From Thecaphora thlaspeos (Eukaryota > Basidiomycota > Ustilaginomycetes > Urocystidales > Glomosporiaceae): 64,000 bases of DNA. This document shows positions 1 to 11,028 of this stretch, piece after piece. The notes beneath the pieces were generated by a model. That model worked only from the letters and a program-made list of their open reading frames with translations. It was not told where the DNA came from and made no database searches. Within the stretch, counting starts at the first letter, position 1; every line of letters starts with the position of its first letter. The stretch spans positions 682,001 to 746,000 of the forward strand of contig UWYS01000007.1 in the NCBI GenBank assembly GCA_900291925.1, read 5' to 3'. The position numbers were made by a program, and so were the translations under genes.

Positions 1-450
1 TACCTTTCGCTCGAGGCCACCCGTGATAGTAGGATAGAGGGTGCTCGTCTCAACAAAGACGGTCGACATGCCGCTGCTGATCCTCTCTTGGCTCGAGTGG
101 CCGACGCGCTTCTCCTCGCCCTTGAGCAACTCGGCGTAGATCTCCTCAGCGGCGGCGTCGTTGCTCAGGCTGGTGAAGATCAGCTCGCATCGCTGACCCA
201 GCTCGGCGGCGTTGCCGACGGCCTTGACCAGACCCTCGCTGCTCTTCTCGAGCTCCTGAGCCTTGGAGACGGTGCGGTTAAAGATGAGCAGCGGGGGAAG
301 GGGCGGGTTGAGGGTGGACATGTGCTTGGCGAGGTTGAGGGCCATCTTGGAGCCCATGTTGCCGAGTCCGACCCATCCGAGCTGGTGCTGCGGGTGCGGG
401 GTGCCGGGGGCGCTGTAGGGGATGTTTGCGTTCAGAGTATCGCTCGACAT
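1..450 (-). CDS. NAD(P)-binding 6-phosphogluconate / 3-hydroxyisobutyrate dehydrogenase-like protein (5' part, runs off left edge)
   Basis: The minus-strand frame opens with ATG at 450-448 and stays open to the left edge (150 codons), so only the N-terminal Rossmann domain is present. After about 24 residues it shows GWVGLGNMGSKMA, the GxGxxG dinucleotide-binding loop of the beta-hydroxyacid dehydrogenase family. An IFNRT segment at the end of the second strand follows, and then an IFTSLSND region where this family has its second conserved turn. Family members oxidise beta-hydroxy acids such as 3-hydroxyisobutyrate, or reduce succinic semialdehyde or glyoxylate, using NAD(P). The catalytic lysine would lie beyond the edge, so the substrate cannot be assigned. 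The gene is divergent from VMA9. Which paralogue it is remains open; family membership is clear. Confidence 0.85.
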   Translation of the reverse strand, partial: MSSDTLNANIPYSAPGTPHPQHQLGWVGLGNMGSKMALNLAKHMSTLNPPLPPLLIFNRTVSKAQELEKSSEGLVKAVGNAAELGQRCELIFTSLSNDAAAEEIYAELLKGEEKRVGHSSQERISSGMSTVFVETSTLYPTITGGLERKV

Positions 451-1224
451 GGTTGGTCGCTGGCTGGGCTTTTGCTGCCGCTGCTGCTGCGGTGTTCGAG
501 AGAGATTGCTTGGATGTGAGTCGGAGGAGTGAGCAACGGCGGCTCAACAGACAGGCGGGCGTGGGGTGGGAAGCGTCTGAGCGAGGGTGGGGGAGGTGAT
601 AGGGGAAGGACGAAGAGGACGAAGAGGACGACGCGGGAAGGCAAGAGGGGTTCTTCCGTTCCGCCGAGGCAAGGTCTCTCCTACGTATGCGCTTGCCGTC
701 GCCGCCGATGGGCTGCGCTCAAAGCGGCACGAGCGCTGCACCCTGACATCGGACTGGCCGGCCTCGTGCCTCGTTCGCCCCCATAACTCCACATGCCCCA
801 CCACCGCAAGCGCGCCCAGTCTCGCACGGGTAAAACACCGCTGCAACCAAAAGGGGCTCTCGGTCCGCCGAGTTGCACCTGGCTCGAGCCCCCAACGAGC
901 CGAACCCTCGCAAGCACCCGCAAGCAGCAACCAACGCAACCACGCATCTCCCTCTTCTCCAACCCCCTTCTTCGACCCCTTTCCCGCCAGCGCGACAAGC
1001 ACATACCGAGACCATCAGCAACCAACAACCCCTCCGCCGCACTCGAACCTCGGCGCGGACTCTGCTGCGACCACGTTTCAGGCTACCGAGACCGACGGCC
1101 CCCCTTTGAAGACGGCGGAGCGAGCGATTGGAAGCACCACTTTGATCTTCCGACACAGTCGCCACCTTTTTCGCCGCCACCAGGCCCACTACACCCTCAA
1201 CTACACATCACACATATACACACT
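451..1224. promoter_or_regulatory. Divergent intergenic region between the dehydrogenase-like gene and VMA9
   Basis: This is 774 bp between two ATGs pointing away from each other, so it probably holds both promoters and 5' UTRs. The VMA9 side is rich in C/A tracts (CCACC, CACACA) just before the start codon. Several open frames cross it, but they overlap one another on both strands and have no recognisable domain. I see no convincing gene or clear TATA box. Confidence 0.5.
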
Positions 1225-1857
1225 ATGTCGGGCTGGACCACGATTTGGACGCTCATCGCGGTGGTCGGCACGATCAGCGGCGTTTGGGTGACAACACCAA
1301 AAGGACCCAACCAGGTGTGAGTGGCCAGTCCTCGGATCTTGCTTCTTGCTTCTTTGACCAATGCTCGAGGTAGAGAAGTCTGGTGGAGTCGGGAGCTGGG
1401 TCACACAGCGTGGAGCTGCTCTCATTCTCTAACCTGTCAGCCTCCTCTTGCGCCTGTCCTCTTCGCGATATACTCCATGCTGACCTCTCTCTCTCTCTCT
1501 CTTTTTCTCTCTCTCTCTCTCGCTCGTCTCTGGCTCGCTCCCCGCCCCTTCACGGCCGCTAGAATGATCCGGACATCGGTCACCCTGGCGCTGAGCTGCA
1601 TGTTCCTGATGTGGTTCATCGTCTACATGGCTCAGCTCCATCCCATCATCAGTGAGTGCAGTCATAAGCTCGCAAGCGGTAAAGCCTACCGTCGGGCAGC
1701 CTGTCGCGGATGTGCCCATAGCTGACCGACCGACTGTTGTCTCTCTTCCTCTCTGTTTCTCCCTCTCTCCTCCTCTCTGTGCCTGTCTCACTCTGCTTCG
1801 CCGTCCTTTGCCTCGTCAGAGCCAAAGCGAGGGAATCTCCGCTTCCTCGAGGAGTGA
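1225..1857 (+). CDS. VMA9: V-type ATPase subunit e (Vma9), three exons
   Basis: Exons 1225-1316, 1563-1651 and 1820-1857 join to a 72-residue protein, the usual size of V-ATPase V0 subunit e. Exon 1 encodes the first membrane helix and ends in TTPKGPNQ. Exon 2 encodes the second helix (SVTLALSCMFLMWFIVYMAQ) followed by LHPII. Exon 3 gives KPKRGNLRFLEE and a TGA. The Asn-Gln before the second helix and the LHPxI-xP(K/R)R pattern after it are the family signature. The protein is an integral part of the V0 proton-conducting sector that acidifies the vacuole. Donors are GTGAGT and acceptors TAG and CAG. Intron 1 contains a long CT-dinucleotide pyrimidine tract. Joining phases are consistent across both introns, which supports the model. 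Confidence 0.9.
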
Positions 1858-3564
1858 TGATCGCCCGCCAGAGAAGCCAGGTGGCAACTGAGCCTCCCGA
1901 CTCACACATTGAGGACTGCGGCCGTCTCGAGTGCGCGAGCTCGTCCTCTTCTTACGCTTCCCCGCTCGCGGCCGCTGTACTATATATCCACAGGCAAGGG
2001 CTTCAGCTCTCTGAACAGCATGGGAAGCATACATCATGGCATCGCAGCATCGTCAAGTACCACAGAGACGTGGGGCACGGCAGTCGGCCCAGCGCCGGCT
2101 TGCGCTCGGTCCGGAGCGTCGCAGTAGGCTGCCGCTGTTGTCAGAGGGCCGGCGTCTATATGGTTCCCTATTCTTGCTGCGGCGAGAGGGTCGGACGGGA
2201 GGAGAGAGTGATGCTTGCTTTATGTTATCAACAAAGTGCGACTCAACGACCGTTCTGAGCTTCTTGATCGGCCCAGAGGCAGCCATATAGACCGCCCAGC
2301 TAGGCCATGTACAATCCCTCGGGGTGCGTCGGCTGGTCTTATGCGTCCTGCGTGTTGCTTCGATTTGCTAGCAAGAGAGAGCGTTGCCGCCGAGCGGCAG
2401 GCAAAGAGGCAGCTTCACCAACACCCGATCCGACCACCAACCGATCTCCGCTATCGTCCAAGCGTGTAAGGCTCAACGCGGCCAGCGAACAGAGTGGTCG
2501 GGAGCTCCGTCTTGCACCTGACTACGTCCTGCGCCACGGGCACGTGGGACGATGCCGGCGCGCTCGGCAGGCGCCTATGCCGGGCTTCATCGGCAAGAGC
2601 ACTACAGTACTTCGCGCTACCTACGTAGATGAATGAAGTTGATCAAGGCAAGTTGAATACGGCGCTTTGGAAGTGAGTCAAGCGGTCAGAGTGACGTTTG
2701 AAGACGGACAAATCCTGAATGAACTCACAGCATGAGGGCGGGGGGATCCGCCCGTGGCGCCGCGCCGGATCGAGTGAGCGCGCGATACGCGCCGGGATGT
2801 GCCGGCCCTGCCGAAAGGAGCGTAGCGCCATCCTGCGCTGGCAGCTGGCTAGGCCCTGCCGCCCTTCCCCCTAACTAAGTGTCCCGTCGTGCCGCTTCCG
2901 TCGGCGGGCGGCCGAGGCACAGAGCGAAGCAGGCAAATCACGGCAAAGCAAGCTCAAGCTCAAGCTCAAGCGTGAGTGTTGAAGGGAGAGGCAGCAGGTG
3001 GGGGTGGTAACCGCCGGTCGTCAACAGGAAAGAAAAGGCAGGCGAGGCAGGGGAAGTGCAGACTGTCGCGGCCTGCGCCGAGGGGCTTGGCTGCTCGAGT
3101 CCACAGGAGCCCCCCCCCCGTCCCCTACCGTAGCCTTTCTCGCTTTTCTTGCCTCGCCTTACGCTTCGCATCCTCCCCCCCCCGCCTTCTCTCTTTCTAT
3201 ATCCCTCTACCAACTCCGCACTCGCCCATACACCTACCTTTGCGTCGCTCCGCTGCTGATCCATCGATAGCCACAGCAGACGCAGGCGCTCCTTCGCACT
3301 AGATCCAGGACCAGAGTGGTTCTCGGTCCATCGAGCTCCGACGAAAAGGGCGCCCACCTCTCCTCAGATCGTCCGCCCGTCCATCGGCGTCCGCTTTCGT
3401 TTCGTCCCGCATATTTCCTTTCAACTGCCGCACACACAGAGGCCCATACACACCAGCGCCGTATATATAGGCCGACCCAAGGCTCATATTCGACGACGAG
3501 ACTGGCGGGACTTCGCGAGTCAGTGCCGCCCCTTCTTCTCGTTCCGCACAGCGCCCTGGCAACA
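1858..3564. other. Intergenic region upstream of the phospholipase D-family gene
   Basis: 1.7 kb without a gene I can support. It contains short homopolymer C runs near 3110 and 3177, an (AAGCTC) hexamer repeat near 2949-2970, and a CT-rich leader from about 3120 to 3240. The open frames in it are short, overlap on opposite strands and show no domain. Confidence 0.5.
3462..3470 (+). promoter_or_regulatory. TATA-like element upstream of the PLD-family gene
   Basis: TATATATAG lies 95 bp before the chosen ATG at 3565, in an otherwise GC-rich stretch. Position and sequence fit a core promoter, but no transcript evidence is available. Confidence 0.4.
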
Positions 3565-6500
3565 ATGATCTGCGGATCGTCCAACAAGGCGACGCGCGAC
3601 ACCGCACTCGAGCTCGCCCACACATCGGCCGGGGACGAAGTCGGGACCTTCCAGAATGCTCGACCACAGTCGCAGCAGGCGACAATCACCTCGGCCGTCG
3701 CCGCTGACCCCACGCTGCCGCCCTCGAGAGCGGCCGAGATCCTCTTCCCGCTGCCCTCGGCAGCCAAGCGAGGCATATTGCGCTTCACGATCAAAGAACA
3801 GCTCGAAGAGGGTCGAGGCAAGCACTGGGTCTGGGACAAGGGCGCCGTACACGACGGCAACCGCGAGCCAGACGACGAAGAGCTCGAGCAGGTCCGCATC
3901 CGATACGGATACAAGGAGCTCGAAAAGGGCGGACCATCTAGACTCTATCTTATGGTGAGTGATGCGCGCAGCTCGCTCGCATCTCTACGCGCAGTCCGAG
4001 CCGCTCCCAACACTGATGCCGTCCTGCTGACCTGTGTTTCGCCTGCCATGCTATCCTTGAACCCGAATCTGGAAACGCTGAACAGATGCTGGCCGACTGC
4101 CTCCTTTCGCTGCCGAGGAACCCCATGTCTGGCGTCGTCTCGCCACCGCTGCTGGCGACGACTGGCATCGCCCCGCTCTCGATCTTCTCGACGGGACCGG
4201 ACATCATCGGTCACTACTATGATTGCATCGTCGCGGCGCGCAAAGAGGTCATCCTGCTGACCAACTACTGGCAGGGCGGCAAGAATGTCGACAAGATCGC
4301 CGAGGCGCTGAGGGAGCTCAACCGGAGGGTCGAGCAGCGCAGGAGACAGGCGGCAGCCCGAAGGAGGCGCGGAGCGTCGCCGGGGAGCGACCTCAGCGGC
4401 ACCGGCACGCCGCCATCCAGCGAAGCCGAGAGGCAGCAGGCCAGACTGATCGATACGGGCGCGCCAGGCTCGGCCGAGCGCTCGGAGGGAGACAAGCAGG
4501 AGAGCAGAATGGAAGAGGTCGACGTCGAGGCGGCCAAGCCCGAGGAGCAAATTGTCGTCAAGCTGATGTGGGACCGGGGCCCACAGGTGCTGGCGGACCT
4601 CTTCCGCCTGCGCAAGCCAGTGCCGCCAGGCATGTGGAAGGACAACGGCCTGCCCGAGGCGCACGAGATCCCCAATCTCACGATGGAGATCCTCAACTAT
4701 CATCGGCCGCTGATGGGCACCTTCCACGCCAAGCTGCTCATCGTTGATCGGCAGGTCGCACTGATCAACAGCAACAACATCCAGGATCGGCCCAACATCG
4801 AGGCGTGCGTCCGCCTCGAAGGCGACATTGTGAACTCAATCTACGACCACGCCCTGATCAGCTGGGGCAACCGCCTCGAGCCGCCGCTCCCCTGCCTCTC
4901 GATCCCTGCCCCAGTCTCGCCTTCGCCTTCGGCCTTTATGACCGGCAAGTCAAGCAGCCTCCCCTCGTTAACGGCCGAAAAGCTCCGCGAGATGGCCCGA
5001 AACGCTCGCGAGCAGCTCAAGCAGGACGACGAGGCTACAGAGGAGGAGAAGGAGCGCAGCACGGTCGGCGGCCTTCACCTTGCCGAAGTCGTCGACCAGA
5101 TGATGCGCAGGGAGGGCTACAACAAGGTGGACCCCCCGACCGCGGCGGCCACGTCGGCCACGACAGCATCGCCGACGGCCGAAGGCGGTGGCAGCGGAGA
5201 CCACGAGAAGGCTGCGCGGAAAGCCGGAGCAATCTGGGCACAGAGAGTGCTCGGAGAGAGGTACGGCGGGCAGGCGCACAACCCCAAGGTCGGCGCCGGC
5301 GAAGGCGGAGAGCAGCCGGCCGGTTCACATAGGCAAGCAAGGTTCGCCGACACTGTCGAGGCCCTGATGCGAAAGGAGGGCATCAAGCCCGGCGGCTGGG
5401 CCGACGGGGCGCTTGAGGTGTTTGGCCTGGGCCCGAGCAGCAGCCGTAACGTCGCCAACGAGGTCCGGCGCAACCCGCGCCCCAGAAATCTCGACGCCTC
5501 GGCGAGGGGCCTGCGGATCCCGAAGCCGGTCAAGGAAGAGGACGCTGCGACGTCACCAAGACCGTACATTGCGGCAGACAACGCCGAGAGCAACGAGGCC
5601 CTGAGCTCGACCGTAGTCGAAGGCGACCTCAGCCCACAACTCGGCGGCAGCCGGGCCTTCCACGATGACAAGGACGGCAGCGACGATAAGGCGGCGCCAG
5701 ATGCGGCCCTGCTCTCCGCACGGCAGGCTGGGCACCTCGACGCCTCCCGGCCGGCGCCTGCCGTGGATGGGTCGAGGCTGACGGTGCCCGGCTCGGGCGA
5801 CCACGATGAGTCTGCCGTCGCCGCGTACGACGACGAAGAGGGCGCGCCCGGGTCGGTCGCCTACCGCCGGATCCATAAGAGGACCCTCTCCAACCTCTCC
5901 AAGTCTTTTGGCGCAGAGCGCCTCAGCGCCATCACCAAGGCGCTCGACTTTGCCAACAACTCCAAGGTCAAGGGAGAGATCAAGGCCGACGACCTGGTGG
6001 ACCAGATGTTGCAAGAGGACACCGGAGATGCCGTGCTCGCCTTCCAGCCTTACACATTCCACCAGCCGCACGACCCGGTCCCGATGGCGCTCGTCAATCG
6101 ACGCCCGCACGGCACGCCCGGTCACTCGGATATTCGCAACCCGCAGGACGCCGCCTGGCTGGCGGGCTTCCGATACGCCAAGGAGCACGTGTTCATCCAG
6201 TCGCCGACGCTCAACGCCTCGCCCATCAAGGCGGCCGTGCTGGCATGCGTGCAGCGCCACGTCCGCGTCGAGCTGTGGCTCGACCTCGGCTTCAACGACA
6301 AGAGCGAGAGCATGCCCTTCCAGGGCGGGACGAACGAGCAGGTGGTGATGGGCTTCTACCGCCAGCTGCGCCGCGAGGGCAAGGGCGACGAGAAGTACCT
6401 CGAAGTCTACTGGTACACGGGCAAGGACATGACGCGTCCGCTCAATGCGGTGCGCAAGCAGCGCAACTGCCACGTCAAGTTTGCCGCCTTTGACGGACAG

Positions 6501-6914
6501 ATTGCCATCCTCGGCAGCGGCAACCAGGACACGCAGAGTTGGTTCCACAGCCAGGAGATCAACGTCATGGTCGACAGCAGGCAGATTGTCGCCGAGTGGA
6601 TGCTGGCGCTGCGGAGGAACCAGAGCACCCACCTCTACGGCAAGGTGGACCAGCGTGACGGCGTCTGGCGCGGCAACAGCGGCGCCGAGGTGGCCGACAC
6701 CGGCAAGGACCAAGCCACACCGGGCAAGGAGGCGACGGCGGCTCCCGGTTCGACGACCTCCCACACCAGCGTCGCTGCTCCGGCCTCGACCGCCACTGGC
6801 ACCACCACCACCACCGCCACCTCCAGCGCCGCTCCTGTCGCCACCAGCCCTCACGTGACCATCCCAGCCTCGGCCGCTGCCGCGAGCGGAGCCGTCGCCG
6901 CCGATACCAAATGA
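3565..6914 (+). CDS. Phospholipase D-family protein with two HKD motifs
   Basis: Two exons, 3565-3954 and 4086-6914, separated by a 131-bp phase-0 intron (GTGAGT...CAG), encode 1072 residues. The start is the first ATG in the open frame. Near residue 160 the text IAPLSIFSTGPDIIGHYY begins the catalytic domain. HKD motif 1 is HAKLLIVD (His about 344, HxKx4D) and motif 2 is HVKFAAFD (His about 926), each followed by the expected small-residue/Asn segment (INSNNIQD; LGSGNQDTQSW). Both catalytic histidines, lysines and aspartates are present, so the enzyme should be active as a phosphatidyl transferase or hydrolase. There are no PX or PH domains, so it is not the Spo14 type; it resembles the fungal cardiolipin-synthase-like PLD group. 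Two large low-complexity insertions lie between the motifs and a Thr/Ala-rich tail ends the protein. The substrate is not deducible. Confidence 0.85.
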
Positions 6915-7730
6915 TTCCCCACCTCGCCGTCTGTAGCAAGTTCCGAGAACCGCCCGTCTTTTCTCTTCCACCCACCTTGCGCCTCTCTTTCTGCAGCGTA
7001 CACACCCCTTGCGATGGATCGAGCCCGTAAAGAGCTGGAATCAGATCTACTCGCGAGCAGTTGACCTCCCTCCACCTTGAGCGCGGTCTCTCGATCGGGC
7101 CTGGCGCGCGCCGCACCGCGTGAAAAGTGGGAAAGACGGATGTGCTTGCTTGCGGGGGGGGATGGGTTCGGGCGACACGGCCGGGCTGGTCCGAGGCCAT
7201 TGCTGAGGATACACACGCCAAGCCTGGGCATCTGTTCAGGTGCACGAGGAGCGGACAGGATGCAGCGTTTGGCCACGTTGACTGTAACTATGTGCTATTT
7301 TATATATACTTCCTTTGATGCAGCGGAGTGTCATGGTTGGAAAAGACCGACCAACAAAAGGAAGTCACTACTGTAACTACTCCTTGGATGCAACGGCTTT
7401 AGGAGCACGTCGGGATCGTCGCAAAAGCCGCACGAGCCCGCGTTATCCGGACGTGGAAGGGATGGGAGACGTTTGGCAAGACGCTACGCTGGGCCCTTAT
7501 GTAGCCTGGCATCTGTTACAGTACAGTAGAGTGACTGTAAGGACAACAACCGTTATGTACTTACCCGAACGTGTCGTCGCTTGTGCAAGAGACGCAGGTT
7601 GTAAAGAACCAGTTGACCGACCGACCGACCAATTGCACACTGCGGACATGATTGCATGCTATTTGTGCAAGGGATCTCAGTGACTTCTCTCTTCTCGCCG
7701 TGTGGTTACTTGTATGTACATAGCGCAGGG

Positions 7731-7761
7731 CAGGAAGCAGGAAGCAGGAAGCAGGAAGCAG
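7731..7761. repeat. Heptamer tandem repeat (CAGGAAG), about 4.4 copies
   Basis: Perfect tandem copies of CAGGAAG begin at 7731 and end in a partial copy. The repeat lies in the gene-poor region; no function is evident. Confidence 0.9.
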
Positions 7762-8652
7762 ACGCACGACGCACGACGATGACTGGCTCGCTGGCGGAGT
7801 GGCGGAGAGGAGGACGGCCAAGGACCATGGAAGTCCTGGGTTCGACAATGGTATTCCGCTCACGCATTCCCATTGACGAGTTGCACGGCATCGGACCTTT
7901 AACGACGCCAACACCGCCGCCGCCGCCCCAGGCTTGCCCTTCCATCTGTCCCCAACCTAGGTCCACATAATAAAGATCTTCTATCTATTCTTTGTGGTTC
8001 CCTACAGTAAAAACACCTTGACTTGATCTGCTCCTCCCTCCCTTGTTGCAACCGCTTTCGCCACACACGCAAGTCCAGCGCTAAGCAAGCGTTGATACTG
8101 TACTGTATGTCGATATACGTTATATGTATAGCATACGCACATGGCCAGTCCAGGTCATCGGCAGACGACATAAGTACTGTACTGCCCCGAGCAACTCGCC
8201 AAAGGACGGGATCCAGCGCAATGCGAGACAGGGCGTGTGGGGCGCTGGGCTTGAAATGGAGGAGCCGTTCTCGGTGCTGAGCATCAGCTGCGGACCAGTG
8301 TCAGTACTCTGTAGCACACTCATGCTACGGTATTCTTCCCTCTCTTGGCGTAGGTCATCCGCTGTGGACGAGGATCTCTTCCTTGCCTTGGCGCTCATCT
8401 CTCGAAAGGACACGGACACCTTCCATCCTCGAGGCGCCATGACTGGCAAAAAGTGGCACGCCGATCTGGCGTGCCACTCGAGTCCTGACTACTTATCTCC
8501 CGCTCGGTGAACATCGTGGCCATTACTCATTCTCGCACGCAGATATGCACGCAGATATGTAGATGTATCGGTCTTCCTTTTGCCCATGCTCTGCCCGGTG
8601 TGGCGCCTTGTCGAGACCCTTTAATCCATCGAGGTCGACCGCAGGTTGCAGC

Positions 8653-8672
8653 GTACTGTACAGTACAGTACA
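8653..8672. repeat. Tandem GTAC palindrome cluster (GTACTGTACAGTACAGTAC)
   Basis: This is the densest example of the dispersed TACTGTA/TACAGTA word. The sequence is nearly self-complementary and repeats the CAGTA unit. Similar sites are at 7519-7528, 8097-8107, 8174-8183, 9012-9019, 9858-9868, 9906-9914, 11205-11212, 45564-45580 and 45602-45608, all in intergenic DNA. Confidence 0.75.
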
Positions 8673-9615
8673 ATAGTGGTCCAAGGTGCAAGGGCAGCTG
8701 CCAAATCCGTTTCCATGCAAACCTGTCCCGGCTTCTCGGTGCAGCCTACGGCGGAAAGCAAAGGGCTGGTACTGTATGTGAGAAATGGCCCGCCTTGAGG
8801 ACAGCGCAAAAACTCGAAAGCGTGCGTGAGGGCTACCTCTCATCCTGCGTGCCATGGCTGTAGTGTACTACACTTGTACAGTAAGTACTTAGCGTACAGG
8901 CCGTGCCCTGAGGAACAGATGTGTCTCCCTCTTTCTCTGTCCTATTCTCTTGACTTGGACACAAGACTGCCTGGCACCCCCCCCGGACAGAAGCGGCTCG
9001 ACGTCGAGCAGGTACAGTACATACAGAGGAACCGCGCATGGATGGAAAGCAAAGGCGCGGCGGGACCGACATGCTTCCCGATGCGCTGCTGTCAGATCGC
9101 CTTGCAGCGGTGCCCCGCGGCGAGGCGGGAACGTCGAGAAGCGTTGTGAGCCCGAGTCGCCACATGTTATGGCGCGCGCGCAGATGTAATCCGCCTTCTG
9201 CCCCTTCGCCAGTTGTGTGGTTCATGGTGGAGAGCCAAGGTACTGTAGGTCAGGCGCACACCAAACTGCCTGCTTGTGAGGTTGGGAGCGGAGGTGCGAA
9301 CGTGGTTCACCGAATTGCAGGGACTCTACGGTAGTGCCATGGGTCGCTTGCTCCCTCCGGCAGGGTCTGGGATGACTTTTCGACGTTGCGTTCGACGACA
9401 CATACGGTAGGCAGCGTCGGCAACCCGGCAATGCATCTCTGCTTGGGCATCAACAGGCTGATCGAAGTATCCCGCTCTCTTTCCCCTCCTGACAAAGGTG
9501 ACCGCTTCCGCCCCCCTTGGCTCCTGTCAAGCGTGACCGAACGTGATGTTGACTACATAAGAGTCCAGAACAGTCCATAGATACTGCTCTACACCTACCG
9601 CGTGTAGGCAGTACC

Positions 9616-9639
9616 TTACCGTACCGTACCGTACCGTAA
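9616..9639. repeat. Pentamer tandem repeat (ACCGT), 4-5 copies
   Basis: Perfect tandem TACCG/ACCGT units lie next to further GTAC-rich sequence. This may be a diverged form of the same palindromic family. Confidence 0.85.
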
Positions 9640-10491
9640 CACTACGTCGGTACCTTGTACAAAGCACCTATTCGCTGTACAGTAGATCAGCGAGTTGCTG
9701 CGAGATTGCCGGGTTTGTACATAGAGTACGTATGTACATACATTGCCGCGCCTCTGTGGCATCACATGGCCCCTTTGTCGTGGCGCTCGCCTGCTCGTCT
9801 AGGATGCAGGATGTCGCCCGGGCTATGTACAGTAGGTGCAGACATGTTCCACCCTGTTTACTGTACAGTACAGAGTACAGCAATGGATGCAAACAAGATG
9901 CTAGCTATGTACTGTACTCAATACGCCCCTACACAGCGGCGCGCGGGCGGGCGAGTTATCTGCTACTGTACATACCGTAGTCTGTAAGTAGCGTAGTCGC
10001 CGACGCCACTCATCACTTGGCCATTCTTGCGCCACAGAGATTCCTTCTACGTTTCGCTGATAGAGCGCGAACGCCGACGCATCGCCTTGCTCGCACCAGA
10101 CCCCTGCTCACAGACAGCAGTGTGGCCGCACCGGTTCCTCTCGGCGGAATACGCCCACGCCGACGACTCGAACGGCAAGAGGCAGCGCTGGGTCGTGCTG
10201 TCAGCAAGCTCGTCGGCGATGTACTGTGCTCGTCTAGACAAAGCCGCCGCCACACCGGGGCTCGATTGTCAAGGTGCAGGAGATCTTGATGCCTTTAATT
10301 GTGGTGCAGCGGCTGTTGCGCATCGTCCGGACGGTACGAGGATGTGGGTGACTCTGCATGCGCTCGACTCGGGGGATGGGGGGTCGGCCGGGGGCTGACT
10401 GTGTGCCGCCGACAGACGCCTTGCGGGATGCTGTCTCGTCGTGGGCGGTGGGACACGCTGGACTAACAAGGACGAGTGGATAGGCTATGTA

Positions 10492-10570
10492 CACTGTCAG
10501 CAACGCTCGATGATGACAGCGCTGAAGCTACACCATGGTTCATGCCGGTAGTCGAGCGTTGCTGACAGTG
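10492..10570. repeat. Perfect 19-bp inverted repeat with 41-bp spacer
   Basis: The left arm 10492-10510 (CACTGTCAGCAACGCTCGA) is the exact reverse complement of the right arm 10552-10570. Transcribed RNA would form a 19-bp perfect stem. The spacer contains no ORF of note. It could be a hairpin RNA, a miniature inverted-repeat element remnant or a protein-binding cruciform. Confidence 0.9.
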
Positions 10571-10984
10571 CACTGTATGCACTCCCCGTACACTCGATGC
10601 TGCAATCTGGCGCCCTTCGTTTGCCTTGCACATGACGACCATATGGATGGGACCCATGTTTCTGTCGAACTGCCCAGCGCCTCTCCGTCCCCTGCACGTA
10701 CATACAGAGTAGAGACCGTACAGATACGCCAAGGCAGTTGTGTCCGTGGCGACGCACATATTGCACTACTTACAAGACTGGACTACCACTTGATCCGCGT
10801 ACAGACTGCTCATCGCAGAAGGTCAATCGCCGTTGCACCTCTTCCTCCGCCCTCCCCGCCCTTGGGCCCAGGCTCAGGCCAGCGAGCTGTGGACCACGGC
10901 TATCCATGTCGTGTCGTTTTCCGTCCACCCACTTGCCGCAGCCCATCCCATCCAGCCCACTTAGGCCCAGCCCACTTAGGCCCA

Positions 10985-10985
<1 letters not shown>

Positions 10986-11027
<42 letters not shown>
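10986..11027. repeat. Heptamer tandem repeat (CCCACCG), six copies
   Basis: Six perfect copies occur. They are immediately preceded by two copies of the 15-mer CCCACTTAGGCCCAG (10955-10984). Confidence 0.9.

Positions 11028-11028
<1 letters not shown>

Noticed and set aside
5553..6971. Long open frame on the strand opposite the PLD-family gene
   Set aside because: GC-rich coding DNA leaves the antisense frame open. The product is Ala/Val/Arg-rich with no domain, whereas the sense strand encodes both HKD motifs.
7840..7856. GGGTTCGAC resembling a tRNA B box
   Set aside because: The following bases do not complete GGTTCGANTCC, and no A box or cloverleaf arms are found around it. Other GTTCGA words in the window also fail.
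10027..10398. Possible small gene in the gene-poor region
   Set aside because: There is no ATG at the beginning, no domain, and equally long frames exist on the other strand.
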